The notes under the pieces: model-generated
Seen by the model: the letters and a program-made list of their open reading frames with translations, nothing else
What the model was told of the DNA's origin: nothing
The model's database searches: none
Source of the DNA: an uncultured Atopobium sp.
GTDB lineage: Bacteria; Actinomycetota; Coriobacteriia; Coriobacteriales; Atopobiaceae
DNA: 58,715 nucleotides
Reading direction: 5' to 3'
Assembly (NCBI GenBank): GCA_938036925.1
Contig: CALHVU010000028.1
Coordinates: 1 to 58,715 of the forward strand
Part shown: positions 48,928-58,705 of the stretch, piece after piece
Layout of the letters: each line of letters begins with the position of its first letter
Numbering within the stretch: the first letter of the stretch is position 1
Made by a program: the position numbers and the translations under genes

Positions 48928-51343
48928 CGGACAAAACATTTTTACCGATAAACAAGACTTTGAAGAGCAGTATCGCGATAAGTTCATCAAGATTCTTGGT
49001 AAATACTATGGAGAATGCACTGATCAGGAGCGCTATAACGTTCTTGCCCACCTCATTGCAGAAAAGGCGCGAGAAATTCAGTCAACCTCCTATATTCATG
49101 CTGACAAGCAGGTCTATTACTTCTCTCTTGAGTTCCTTCTAGGACCACTACTTGAGAATTATCTACTCAATCTTGGTATCACCGACGTTGTTGCAGAGGG
49201 CCTTAAAGAAATGGGTACTTCGCTTCAGGAGCTTGCTGCTCAGGAGGTAGACCCTGGCCTTGGCAATGGTGGTCTGGGTAGACTTGCCGCTTGTTTCCTT
49301 GATTCCATGGCGCACGAGGGCATGGCTGGCTTTGGTAACGGTATGAGATACCGTTATGGTCTCTTCCGCCAGGAGATTAAGGATGGACGCCAGGTAGAGC
49401 GTACCGATAACTGGCTGGCAAATGGATATCCATGGGAAGTCAGAAAAGACGATTCTAGCGTACTGGTGCGCTTTGGTGGCACAGTTGTAAGGCATGAGGA
49501 CGAGAATGGCAACTTCTGGTTCTCGCAAGAGGGTGGCCAGGTAGTAAGGGCTGTTCCATACGATGTGCCTATTGTTGGCTATGGCGCAAAGACCGTAAAT
49601 AAGCTGCGTCTTTGGTCTGCAGAGCCAGCAGAGGAAGACTTTGATCTTGATGCTTTTAACGCCGGCGATTATGCACGTGCTAATAAGTTCCGCTCTGACG
49701 TTGAGGCAATTTCAACCATTCTGTATCCAAATGACTCTGGTGAGCACGGACGCATTCTTCGCTTAAAGCAGGAGTATTTGTTTGTTTCCGCTGGTCTTCA
49801 GACCATTCTTCGTGCTTACAAGGATAAGTACGGTGAGGATTGGGACCACTTTGCAGATCACGTCTGTATCCACACTAACGATACGCACCCAGCAATGTGC
49901 GGACCAGAGCTTATGCGCCTTCTTGTCGATGACCATGGTGTTGACTTTAACGAGGCATTTGATATCGCGAGAAACGCAATTTCTTATACCAACCACACCG
50001 TTATGCCTGAGGCTCTTGAGAAGTGGCCTATCAACACCTTCCGTGAGTTGCTTCCTCGCTTGTATATGTTTATCGACGAGGTTGATCGTTGCTATAAGGA
50101 GCAGCTGCTTGTTGACTCTAACGGCAACACCGAACTTCTCGCCTCAACAGCTGTGTTGTGGGATAACACCGTTCGTATGGCTAACCTCTCTATTTTGTTT
50201 AGCCACTCGGTTAACGGTGTATCTGATCTGCACACAAACATTTTGAAGCAGAGTGTTTTGAAGGATTTCTACAAGCTTCGTCCAGAAATCTTTAATAACA
50301 AGACTAACGGCATCTGCACCCGTCGCTTCTTGGCACAGGCTAATACCGCTTACGCAAAGCTTATTTCTGAGGCTATCGGTACCGGCTGGCTTGATGATGC
50401 CAATGAACTTCAGAAGCTTTCTGCTTTTGAGAATAATGCTGAGTTCTTGGACAAGATGGACGCTGCAAAGAGAGAAGAAAAAGAGCGTCTTGCTGCATAC
50501 GTCAAGAAGACAACCGGTGTTGAGATGGATACCAATACCATCTTTGATACGCAGGTAAAACGCTTTCATGCATATAAGCGTCAGCTGCTTAATGTCTTTA
50601 AGATTTTGTATCTCTACAACCGCATGCTTGATGATCCAAGCTATAAGCCAGCTCCAACAACCTTTATTTTCTCGGGCAAGGCTGCTCAGAGCTATACCTT
50701 TGCAAAGGAAGTCATTCGACTTATTCACTCCGTCGCAGACGTGGTTAACAACGACGAGCGCATTGAGGGTCGTCTGAAGGTTGTCTTTATTCCAAACTTT
50801 GCCGTTTCAAATGCTCAGCTTATCTATGCTGCATCTGATATTTCAGAGCAGATTTCGGTTGCTGGTGCAGAGGCTTCTGGTACCTCAAACATGAAGCTTA
50901 TGATGAATGCGGCTCTGACCCTTGGAACATATGACGGTTCAAATATTGAGATCTCTGAGCTTGCAGGACCAGAGAACATCAAGATTTTTGGTCTTCGTGC
51001 AGACGAGGTCCAACAGGTATATGCTTCCGGCACCTACTTTGCACAAAACCTGCTTAACCAGAACCCAACGCTGGCTCGCATTGTAAATATGCTGACCGAT
51101 GGTTCGTTGAGCCGACTCTCTGGCAACTTTGAGTCAATTCGCGACTATCTGCTGATTAACAATGATCCTGACCTGGTGCTTATTGACTTTGATGCCTATG
51201 TGAAGGCATGGGAAGAGCTTACTCAGTCCTATGCAGATCGTCGTAGCTGGAATGCTCGCGCACTTCACAATACTGCAAACTCTGGTTTCTTCTCGGCTGA
51301 TAGAACTATCAGGGAGTACATGGAAGATATTTGGCACGTGTAA
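48914..51343 (+). CDS. glgP: Glycogen/maltodextrin phosphorylase
   Basis: GlgP releases glucose-1-phosphate from glycogen ends. The 809-residue protein has the PLP-lysine region EASGTSNMKLMMNAALTLGT and the N-terminal KQVYYFSLEFLLGP. The active-site stretch GNGGLGRLAACFLDSMA is intact. It starts at the ATG at 48914 after GAGGGGGAAGC, inside the end of glgB, so synthesis and breakdown genes are co-translated. The allosteric phosphorylation serine of animal enzymes is not expected and not seen. Confidence 0.96.
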   Translation: MAVNNGQNIFTDKQDFEEQYRDKFIKILGKYYGECTDQERYNVLAHLIAEKAREIQSTSYIHADKQVYYFSLEFLLGPLLENYLLNLGITDVVAEGLKEMGTSLQELAAQEVDPGLGNGGLGRLAACFLDSMAHEGMAGFGNGMRYRYGLFRQEIKDGRQVERTDNWLANGYPWEVRKDDSSVLVRFGGTVVRHEDENGNFWFSQEGGQVVRAVPYDVPIVGYGAKTVNKLRLWSAEPAEEDFDLDAFNAGDYARANKFRSDVEAISTILYPNDSGEHGRILRLKQEYLFVSAGLQTILRAYKDKYGEDWDHFADHVCIHTNDTHPAMCGPELMRLLVDDHGVDFNEAFDIARNAISYTNHTVMPEALEKWPINTFRELLPRLYMFIDEVDRCYKEQLLVDSNGNTELLASTAVLWDNTVRMANLSILFSHSVNGVSDLHTNILKQSVLKDFYKLRPEIFNNKTNGICTRRFLAQANTAYAKLISEAIGTGWLDDANELQKLSAFENNAEFLDKMDAAKREEKERLAAYVKKTTGVEMDTNTIFDTQVKRFHAYKRQLLNVFKILYLYNRMLDDPSYKPAPTTFIFSGKAAQSYTFAKEVIRLIHSVADVVNNDERIEGRLKVVFIPNFAVSNAQLIYAASDISEQISVAGAEASGTSNMKLMMNAALTLGTYDGSNIEISELAGPENIKIFGLRADEVQQVYASGTYFAQNLLNQNPTLARIVNMLTDGSLSRLSGNFESIRDYLLINNDPDLVLIDFDAYVKAWEELTQSYADRRSWNARALHNTANSGFFSADRTIREYMEDIWHV

Positions 51344-51418
51344 GGATCTGCGTTTAGGTTCAATCGTCGTAGGGCGTTGAGAATATAGACCTCTGTTGGG
51401 GAGAGAGGAGATTTGGAT

Positions 51419-52567
51419 ATGAGCAAAAGGGAATGTCTTGCAATGCTACTTGCAGGAGGACAGGGAAGCCGCTTAGGTGCTCTGACCTCAAAAGTAGCTA
51501 AACCTGCTGTCTCGTTTGGTGGCAAGTTCCGCATTATTGACTTTGCATTATCCAACTGCGCAAATTCAGGAATTTCTACGGTAGGTGTTTTGACACAGTA
51601 TCGTCCGTATTTGCTGCACTCTTACGTGGGATCAGGTAGTGCTTGGGACCTTGATGAGCGCGGTGGTGGAATTTCTATTCTTCCTCCCTTCGCAACACAG
51701 TCTGGTGGTGCGTGGTATGCGGGAACCGCAGATGCCGTCACCCAAAATATTGGTTACATTGAGCAGAATAACCCTGATTACGTACTAATTCTCTCTGGCG
51801 ATCAACTTTACCGTATGGACTACGGCGAGATGCTCGCCTGCCATAAGAAGAACAACGCAGACCTTACGATTGCCGTCATGCCTGTTCCTTGGGAAGAGGC
51901 CTCTCGCTTCGGCATCATGTCCATTGATGATGAGGATAGAATCACCAAGTTTTCCGAGAAACCCAAAGAGCCAGAGTCCAACCTGGCGTCCATGGGAATC
52001 TATATCTTTAGCACAGACCTGCTTCTTGAGACTTTGCGTGAGGACGCAAAGAATCCTGAATCTTCTCATGACTTTGGCGGCGATATTATTCCGTCGTTGC
52101 TTGATGATGGTAAACGTCTTTTTGCCTATCGCTTTGAGGGTTTCTGGCGCGATGTAGGCACCATTGCAAGTTATCACGAGACCAGCATGGATCTGCTGGG
52201 CTCTGAGCCTAAGTTTGATATCTTCTCGGACAAGTTCCCTATTTTGTCCAATGCTTCCACCCGTCCACCAGCGTATATTGGCGCTTTCGGTGAAGTAGAT
52301 GACTGTCTGGTAGGCAACGGTTGCCAGGTCTTTGGATATTCTCGCCATTCAATTTTGTCTACCGATGCCGTTATTGGTGAGGGAGCTCGCGTTATTGATT
52401 CCGTGCTTCTTCCTGGCGCAGAAGTTAAGCCTGGTGCGGTGGTAATTCGTGCAATCCTTGGTGAGAACGCTGTGGTCGAGAAGAACGTCCACGTTGGTAG
52501 TTCTGACCTTAATAAAGAGATTGCTGTTGTTGGAAATGATGTAGTGGTTGAAAGAGGTGAGCACTAA
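51419..52567 (+). CDS. glgC: Glucose-1-phosphate adenylyltransferase, catalytic subunit
   Basis: GlgC makes ADP-glucose, the committed step of glycogen synthesis. The 382-residue protein has the nucleotide loop LLAGGQGSRLGALT and FRIIDFALSNCANSGI, the active-site LILSGDQLYRMDY and SFEKP-type FSEKPKEP. A left-handed beta-helix forms the C-terminal domain. GAGAGAGGAG supports the ATG at 51419. The next gene, glgD, overlaps by one base and encodes the sister subunit, as in the GlgC-GlgD type of Bacillus and relatives. Confidence 0.95.
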   Translation: MSKRECLAMLLAGGQGSRLGALTSKVAKPAVSFGGKFRIIDFALSNCANSGISTVGVLTQYRPYLLHSYVGSGSAWDLDERGGGISILPPFATQSGGAWYAGTADAVTQNIGYIEQNNPDYVLILSGDQLYRMDYGEMLACHKKNNADLTIAVMPVPWEEASRFGIMSIDDEDRITKFSEKPKEPESNLASMGIYIFSTDLLLETLREDAKNPESSHDFGGDIIPSLLDDGKRLFAYRFEGFWRDVGTIASYHETSMDLLGSEPKFDIFSDKFPILSNASTRPPAYIGAFGEVDDCLVGNGCQVFGYSRHSILSTDAVIGEGARVIDSVLLPGAEVKPGAVVIRAILGENAVVEKNVHVGSSDLNKEIAVVGNDVVVERGEH

Positions 52568-53670
52568 TGAATAGAGTAATTGGCCTTATTACCTGCAATT
52601 ATGCTTCGACTAATATGGAAATCGCCAATGATGTACGCCCAATTGCATCCATGCCTTTTTTGGGAAGATATCGCTTGGTAGATTTTCCTCTTTCAAATAT
52701 GGTTAATTCGGACATTAGTACCGTTGGCGTAATCATGCCCTTTAACTATCGCTCACTTATTGATCACCTTGGCTCTGGTAAAGATTGGAACTTGGACCGC
52801 AAGAGCGGAGGCTTGTTTATCCTGCCAGGATCCGCTTTTGGTACCTCTCACGCAGGCGCTCGTTTCCTGCTCAGAGATCTGATTTCCAACAGGCCTTATC
52901 TTGAGAGAACTGACGCAGAGTATGTTCTGCTGTCCACTTCAAACTTTGTTTTTAACTCTGATCTTAACGAGCTGCTTGATCAGCATCTTGAGTCCGATGC
53001 AGACATCACTATGATGACCTACACCACTCGTTATAACGATAGAGACGTTATTGGTGTTGAGCTTGACGGTGACCGTGTAGTTAAAACGCACAATGGTGTT
53101 CAGCGCGGAGACGAGGCTTCTCTCGACTGCTTTATTATCAAGCGCGATTTGCTTATTGACATGCTTGATTGGTATAGAGCTACTGATTATCTTGATCTCT
53201 TTGAGGCACTCCATGCTGACTATAATCGTGTCAAGGTTCGCACCTTCCACTTTGAAGGTCATGTAGCATCTATCTTCTCAAAGAATGCTTACTACCATGC
53301 AAACATGGAGCTTTTGAATCCTATGCCCGCAAATGAGCTCTTTACCCCAGAGCGCTCTATCAAGACAAAGGCTCACGATAACGCTCCTGCAAAGTTTGAT
53401 ATTGGCTCTAAGGTAAGTAACTCTACTATTTCTGCAGGTTGTCGTATCCGTGGATCTGTTACCGGTTCCATCCTTGGTCGTAACGTCATCATTGAGCGTG
53501 GCGCAGTAGTACGCGATTCTATTGTGATGGAAGGTTGCATTGTTAAGGAAGGTTCTGTAGTCGAGCACGCTATTGTAGACCGTTCTAACATTATTCCTGC
53601 AGGTACTGAGCTTCGTGGTACCAGCGAAGAAATTCTTCTTCAGCGTAAAAACAATAAGAGGGTGGCGTAA
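52567..53670 (+). CDS. glgD: GlgD, regulatory subunit of glucose-1-phosphate adenylyltransferase
   Basis: The 367-residue protein resembles GlgC (FLGRYRLVDFPLSNMVNSDI) but lacks the nucleotide-binding loop GGxGxRL; its start reads LITCNYASTNMEIANDVRP. Loss of that loop is the hallmark of GlgD, which in Bacillus-type enzymes boosts and tunes GlgC instead of catalysing. The C-terminal hexapeptide repeats (NVIIERGAVVRDSIVMEG) are intact. The start overlaps the glgC stop (TAATG). Confidence 0.92.
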   Translation: MNRVIGLITCNYASTNMEIANDVRPIASMPFLGRYRLVDFPLSNMVNSDISTVGVIMPFNYRSLIDHLGSGKDWNLDRKSGGLFILPGSAFGTSHAGARFLLRDLISNRPYLERTDAEYVLLSTSNFVFNSDLNELLDQHLESDADITMMTYTTRYNDRDVIGVELDGDRVVKTHNGVQRGDEASLDCFIIKRDLLIDMLDWYRATDYLDLFEALHADYNRVKVRTFHFEGHVASIFSKNAYYHANMELLNPMPANELFTPERSIKTKAHDNAPAKFDIGSKVSNSTISAGCRIRGSVTGSILGRNVIIERGAVVRDSIVMEGCIVKEGSVVEHAIVDRSNIIPAGTELRGTSEEILLQRKNNKRVA

Positions 53671-53672
53671 CA

Positions 53673-55172
53673 ATGTCCCAAGTCTCCAAGCGTCGCAAAC
53701 TTCGCGTTGTCTATGCAACTTCAGAGGTAGCGCCTTTTTCCAAGTCGGGTGGTCTTGGAGATGTTTCGGGCTCATTGCCACAGGCACTTAAAAAAGTAGG
53801 AGCAAGAGTGGCGGTTATCTCGCCACTCTACAGCTCTATTAAGCCCGAGTGGAAACAAAAGATGAAAAAGGTCTACGAGCTTCAGGTGCCTCTTTCGTGG
53901 CGCTTTGAGTATTGTGGGCTGTGGCATCTGGTTCATGAAGGCGTTGATTTTTACTTTGTAGATAACGAGTCTTACTTTGCTCGTGATGGCCTTTATGGCT
54001 ACTTTGATGATGGAGAGCGCTATGCGTTCTTCTCCAAGGCTCTGTGTGAGCTGATTGCACACGTCCCAGAGCTCTCCTGCGACGTTCTGCACTGCAATGA
54101 CTGGCAAACGGCACTGGCACCCGTATTTTTACGTGAGCACTATCAGGGTGTCCCTGAGGTTCAGAACGTTAAGACGGTCTTCTCCATTCATAACGTCAAG
54201 TTCCAAGGCCAGTTTACTGACAAGATGCTGAGTGACGTACTTGGTCTTGCTGATATTCCTGCTGCAGTTGATCAACTGAGGTGTGACGCAAACTCCATCA
54301 ACTTTATGAAGGGCGCACTTTGCTACTCCGATTATCTGCTCACTGTTAGCCCAACGTATGCTCAAGAGCTTCAGACAGAGCACTTCGGAGAGGGAATGGA
54401 TGACATCTTCCGTCGCCGACAAAGTGTTCTGCGCGGCATCCTGAATGGTATTGATATTGGTGTGTGGTCACCTGCAAGCGATCCTTATATTCCACAGAAC
54501 TTCTCGGCACGTCATATGGAAGGTAAGGCTGAGTGTAAGCGTCAGCTGCAAGAGGAGCTGGGCCTTGAGGTGGATCCAGATGTGCCTCTTGCGGTAATGG
54601 TTACGCGCTTGACCAACCAGAAGGGTTTGGGCCTGATTCGCTATGCGATGGACCGTCTTATTTGTGCAGGTATTGAGGTTGCTGTTCTAGGAACCGGCGA
54701 TGCTGAGCATGAAGATGCTATGCGTTACTTTGATGGACACTATGGCAACCGTATGGCGGCACGTATTGAGTTTGATATTGCGCTTTCTCACCGTATGTAT
54801 GCAGGTGCGGATATGTTCTTGATGCCATCAGAGTTTGAGCCTTGCGGCCTTTCTCAGATGATTTCTATGCGTTATGGCACGCTTCCTGTTGTTCGCGAGA
54901 CGGGCGGTTTGGCAGACTCGGTTAAACCGTATAACCAGTTTACGGGCGAAGGAACCGGTTTTAGTTTTGCCAATCAAAACGCAGATGAAATGGCAGATAT
55001 TATTCTGTACGCCGCCGATGTTTATAGAAACGATAAACAAGCGTGGGCAAATCTTGTAAAACAGGCGATGACAGAGGACTTTAGTTGGCATAACGCTGCA
55101 AATGAATATCTTGACGTGTATCATTTACTACACCCTGAGATTATCAGGTATGTACGTCGTCGAGATTGGTAA
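53673..55172 (+). CDS. glgA: Glycogen synthase (ADP-glucose dependent)
   Basis: GlgA extends alpha-1,4 chains from ADP-glucose. The 499-residue GT5 enzyme has KSGGLGDVSGSLPQA at the N-terminus, HCNDWQTAL near residue 140, and SEFEPCGLSQM near 385 with the catalytic Glu. Its size fits bacterial GlgA. GAGGGTGG lies before the ATG at 53673, two bases after the glgD stop. It completes glgB-glgP-glgC-glgD-glgA. Confidence 0.95.
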   Translation: MSQVSKRRKLRVVYATSEVAPFSKSGGLGDVSGSLPQALKKVGARVAVISPLYSSIKPEWKQKMKKVYELQVPLSWRFEYCGLWHLVHEGVDFYFVDNESYFARDGLYGYFDDGERYAFFSKALCELIAHVPELSCDVLHCNDWQTALAPVFLREHYQGVPEVQNVKTVFSIHNVKFQGQFTDKMLSDVLGLADIPAAVDQLRCDANSINFMKGALCYSDYLLTVSPTYAQELQTEHFGEGMDDIFRRRQSVLRGILNGIDIGVWSPASDPYIPQNFSARHMEGKAECKRQLQEELGLEVDPDVPLAVMVTRLTNQKGLGLIRYAMDRLICAGIEVAVLGTGDAEHEDAMRYFDGHYGNRMAARIEFDIALSHRMYAGADMFLMPSEFEPCGLSQMISMRYGTLPVVRETGGLADSVKPYNQFTGEGTGFSFANQNADEMADIILYAADVYRNDKQAWANLVKQAMTEDFSWHNAANEYLDVYHLLHPEIIRYVRRRDW

Positions 55173-55174
55173 GA

Positions 55175-58100
55175 ATGCAGGCTTTTCACAACACCTCAAA
55201 CATTGTTTGTAGAGATCCAAAAGGCGCGGTAGAACTAGGTACTTCAGCAACAATCAGAATATTTGCTTGGGACGATGATGTTCAATCAGTAACGCTTCGT
55301 CTCTGGCAAGAGTATGGCCCTGAATCGTCTCCAGAGGCTCAAGCTCTGTCTGGCGAGAAACGCGTTGTGATGCAAAAGAGTGATTTTGCTGGCGCGCTTC
55401 CGACTGGCGTACCTGACTATGCGCAGTGCTTTGAGGCAATTGTTAAACCAGCTGCTACGGGCCTTATTTGGTATCGTTTTGAGCTTCAGGCTTCTGACGG
55501 AGCAGTTTGGTCATATGGTGCTCAAGAAAATAGATGCACCGGTGTTGGTAGCTTTGCCTATGGCGAGCCACTATCATTTCAGATTACTTGCTATGAGCCT
55601 CGTGGTAGCTTTGCGGGTGTAGAAGATTCTAGCTGGTACAAAGGGGGAGTTGTCTACCAGATTTTCCCCGACAGGTTTGCACGAGATGCAAACTGGCACG
55701 AACGTACCAAGCAGGCGCTGGCTGTTCCAAGAAATGGGGTTTCTCGCCAGCTGGTTGAAGACTGGGAGAAGACTCCTGAGTATCAGCGAGATGCCAACGG
55801 TCGTGTAACTGAATGGGATTTCTACGGCGGTTCTTTAGCTGGTATTGAAGAGAAGCTTTCCTACTTGGAAAACCTTGGAATAACTGCGCTTTATTTGAAT
55901 CCAATCTATGCTGCTTCCAGTAATCATCGCTACGATATTGCGGATTATTTAGAAGTTGATCCCGTGTTAGGCACTGTAGAGGATTTTGAACGCCTCTGTG
56001 TTAAAGCTGCTGAGCATGGTATTTCCATTATTTTGGATGGCGTTTTTAATCATTGTGGCGCTGATTCAAAATACTTTAATAAATTTTCTAACTACTCTGA
56101 ACCAGGAGCAGTTCAGCAGGCTGGCTCTGCCTATGATAAGTGGTTTACGTTCCATGAGGATGGAACATACGAGAGTTGGTGGGGTGTTGATGCACTGCCA
56201 ACTATTGTGTCTGAAAATCCTGACTACCAGGAGTTTATTTGTGGCGAGAATGGCGTTATTAGAACGTGGCTGCGCCGAGGTGCTCGCGGTTGGCGCTTAG
56301 ACGTTGCAGATGAAATTTCCGATTCATTTATTCAAAAGATTCGTGCTGCTGCACTTGTAGAGCGTAGTGATGCGGTCATTATCGGAGAGGTCTGGGAGGA
56401 TGCAAGTAATAAGCGCGCATATGGAAAACTCAGGCAGTATCTTGAGGGCTCTGAGCTTGACGGTCCTATGAATTATCCTCTGCGTAAATCTATTCTTTCA
56501 TTTTTGATGAATGAAGTTGGTGCTGAGGCAACAGCTTCTGCTCTTGAGGAACTGTGGGAAAACTATCCTCACGAGGCGTTTTATTCTTGCTTGAATGTGT
56601 TTGGAACACATGATAAAGAGCGACTGATTAACGTAGTTGCTGGAGCTCCTGCTCCCGACTCTCTTTCTGCTCATGAACAGGTAACGTACAGACTTTCTGC
56701 TGATCAACGCGGCCTTTCTAAGGCTCGTATGTGGCAGACGGCCGTACTACAGATGACACTTCCCGGTGTTCCATCAGTCTATTACGGTGATGAGATGGGT
56801 GTTGAGGGGTTTGTTGACCCAACAAATCGCGCAACTATGCCATGGCCTGAGAGCAGCCCTCGTGCGGACTTAGACTACTTTCATATGTATCGCAATGCCA
56901 TCGCGCTTAGAAAAACGCTGCCACTACTGGTAGATGGTTCGTTTGAGCCATTTGTCCCAGAATGTGGATCTGATGATGTTCTGGCATTTTGGCGTAGACC
57001 CCTTCAAAAAGATGAGCAGCAAGAGCAGCAGGGCAAAGCCGCTTCTGGCATTTGTGTTCTCGTAAACAAGAGTCGCTCAGATGCTAAAACAGTATATGTT
57101 TCTGTACCTCAAAACATGCAGGTTATTGATGTTATTAGTGGCCAAGCAATCCCCGTTAAGGACGGCAAAGCAGAGGTCTTTTTGTGGCAGCTTGGATGTA
57201 CGGTCTTAAATGTGCAGCCAGCTCACAGGCTGCAAAAGCCCCTTGAGCCTGGTATGGGAGTGCTTGCTCACATTACTTCTCTGCCTACCGATGAGGATGC
57301 TGCAATTACACCAGGTCAAAAGCCTGGCGTCATTGGACGTGCAACCTCCGAGTTCATTGATTTTCTCGCCAAATCGGGCCAGAAGTATTGGCAGATTTTG
57401 CCTGTTAGTCCAACCGATGAATACGGTTCTCCTTACGCGGGAATTTCTGCCTTTGCGGGAAACATCAATCTGCTTGATTCTACAGCAATGGAGAAAGTCA
57501 TTTCTGAGTGCGATGATCCTCGGGGTAAGCGAGCTGCTGAATACCAGGAATTCTGTGCGAGAAACTCATATTGGCTTGATTCGTATGCAACGTTCTGTGC
57601 CATTAAAGACCTGCTGGGAGAGGAAGTATGGCAGGATTGGCCTAAGCAGTATCGCAGCTGGTCACAAGAGCTTCTTGAGCGTCCTGAGCTTGCTCAGACA
57701 ATTGAACTTCATCGAAAGCAGCAATTTGCTTTTGACGTAATTTGGGGTCAGACATTAGCGGAGGCTCGTGCTAAAGGCATTCAGATTATTGGCGATATGT
57801 CTATGTTTGTTTCAGAGGATTCCGCTGATGTTTGGGCACATCCAGAACTTTTTGCTTTAGATGATACAGGTCATACAGAGCTTCAGGCTGGAGCTCCTGC
57901 TGACGCGTTTTCTCAAGATGGCCAGCTGTGGGGCAATCCAACGTATACCTGGCAGGCTCATAAAGATGAAGGATATCGCTGGTGGATTGAACGTTTCCGC
58001 AGGTCTTTCTATCTGTATGACTATACCAGGCTGGACCATTTTATTGGCTTTACGTCTTACTATGCTATTGAGCAAGGAAAGACTGCTGCTGAGGGTTCAT

Positions 58101-58612
58101 TCAAGTTTGGTCCTGGCAATGAGCTGTTTGATGTTGCTTATAAGCAGCTTGGTCCGCTTCCTTTTATTGCAGAGGATTTAGGAGCGATAACTCCTGCGGT
58201 CCGAGCGCTGCTTTCTCAGATGGGATTTCCGGGCATGAGCGTCATTCAATTTGCTGATGGAGACTGTAGATATTCCTTTACACCAGCTCAGGAGTCTATC
58301 GTGTACAGCGGTACGCATGATACGCAAACGCTTATGGGTTTTGTAGAAGCTCGTTTTACAGGTGGCCAGGCAACTGATGAATCGCACCAGATTTTTGGCC
58401 ACCTTATGGAGCAAGTAGTTAGCGCTTCTAATGCAGTGGTTATTTTGCCGCTACAGGACGTCTTAGGTCTTTCTGACGATGCTCGTATGAACATTCCTGG
58501 TAAAGCTGAAGGCAATTGGTCTTGGCAGGTTAAGAAGGACATGCTCACGCCACAGACTATTCAAAAGCTGCAGAGGTTTGTTGAACTGCACCAGAGTAAG
58601 CTCGACGTTTAG
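55175..58612 (+). CDS. Fused GH13 amylopullulanase-like and GH77 4-alpha-glucanotransferase
   Basis: The 1145-residue protein joins two glycogen-degrading activities. Residues about 1-120 look like a beta-sandwich starch-binding-type domain. A GH13 (neopullulanase-like) barrel follows (about 150-560), with YQIFPDRFARD, GWRLDVADEISDSF, VIIGEVWEDAS and FGTHDKERL carrying the catalytic acids. After a linker, residues about 690-1145 are a GH77 (MalQ) domain with GMGVLAHITSLP, YWQILPVSPTDEYGSPY, DYTRLDHFIGF and FIAEDLGAIT. The ATG at 55175 is chosen; a TTG at 55166 lies in the glgA end. It is the last gene of the operon and replaces separate glgX and malQ genes. Confidence 0.9.
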   Translation: MQAFHNTSNIVCRDPKGAVELGTSATIRIFAWDDDVQSVTLRLWQEYGPESSPEAQALSGEKRVVMQKSDFAGALPTGVPDYAQCFEAIVKPAATGLIWYRFELQASDGAVWSYGAQENRCTGVGSFAYGEPLSFQITCYEPRGSFAGVEDSSWYKGGVVYQIFPDRFARDANWHERTKQALAVPRNGVSRQLVEDWEKTPEYQRDANGRVTEWDFYGGSLAGIEEKLSYLENLGITALYLNPIYAASSNHRYDIADYLEVDPVLGTVEDFERLCVKAAEHGISIILDGVFNHCGADSKYFNKFSNYSEPGAVQQAGSAYDKWFTFHEDGTYESWWGVDALPTIVSENPDYQEFICGENGVIRTWLRRGARGWRLDVADEISDSFIQKIRAAALVERSDAVIIGEVWEDASNKRAYGKLRQYLEGSELDGPMNYPLRKSILSFLMNEVGAEATASALEELWENYPHEAFYSCLNVFGTHDKERLINVVAGAPAPDSLSAHEQVTYRLSADQRGLSKARMWQTAVLQMTLPGVPSVYYGDEMGVEGFVDPTNRATMPWPESSPRADLDYFHMYRNAIALRKTLPLLVDGSFEPFVPECGSDDVLAFWRRPLQKDEQQEQQGKAASGICVLVNKSRSDAKTVYVSVPQNMQVIDVISGQAIPVKDGKAEVFLWQLGCTVLNVQPAHRLQKPLEPGMGVLAHITSLPTDEDAAITPGQKPGVIGRATSEFIDFLAKSGQKYWQILPVSPTDEYGSPYAGISAFAGNINLLDSTAMEKVISECDDPRGKRAAEYQEFCARNSYWLDSYATFCAIKDLLGEEVWQDWPKQYRSWSQELLERPELAQTIELHRKQQFAFDVIWGQTLAEARAKGIQIIGDMSMFVSEDSADVWAHPELFALDDTGHTELQAGAPADAFSQDGQLWGNPTYTWQAHKDEGYRWWIERFRRSFYLYDYTRLDHFIGFTSYYAIEQGKTAAEGSFKFGPGNELFDVAYKQLGPLPFIAEDLGAITPAVRALLSQMGFPGMSVIQFADGDCRYSFTPAQESIVYSGTHDTQTLMGFVEARFTGGQATDESHQIFGHLMEQVVSASNAVVILPLQDVLGLSDDARMNIPGKAEGNWSWQVKKDMLTPQTIQKLQRFVELHQSKLDV

Positions 58613-58661
58613 AAGTTAGCTTCTTTCATACTTCAGTTACAACAAAAGGTCCTTCTCGACT

Positions 58662-58705
58662 GAACTGCCTCCCATTTCTTGGACACGAGAAATAGGAGGC
58701 AGTTC
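58662..58705. terminator. Long hairpin after the glycogen operon
   Basis: GAACTGCCTCC and ATTTCT pair with AGAAAT and GGAGGCAGTTC, with one C/A mismatch and an 8-base loop. It is a strong stem but has no T run on either strand. Confidence 0.6.

Noticed and set aside
5573..57370. GGCGAGAAAC as a polar KOPS- or Chi-like site
   Set aside because: Eight copies are in one orientation and nine in the other, so there is no strand bias in this window; a non-polar role remains open.
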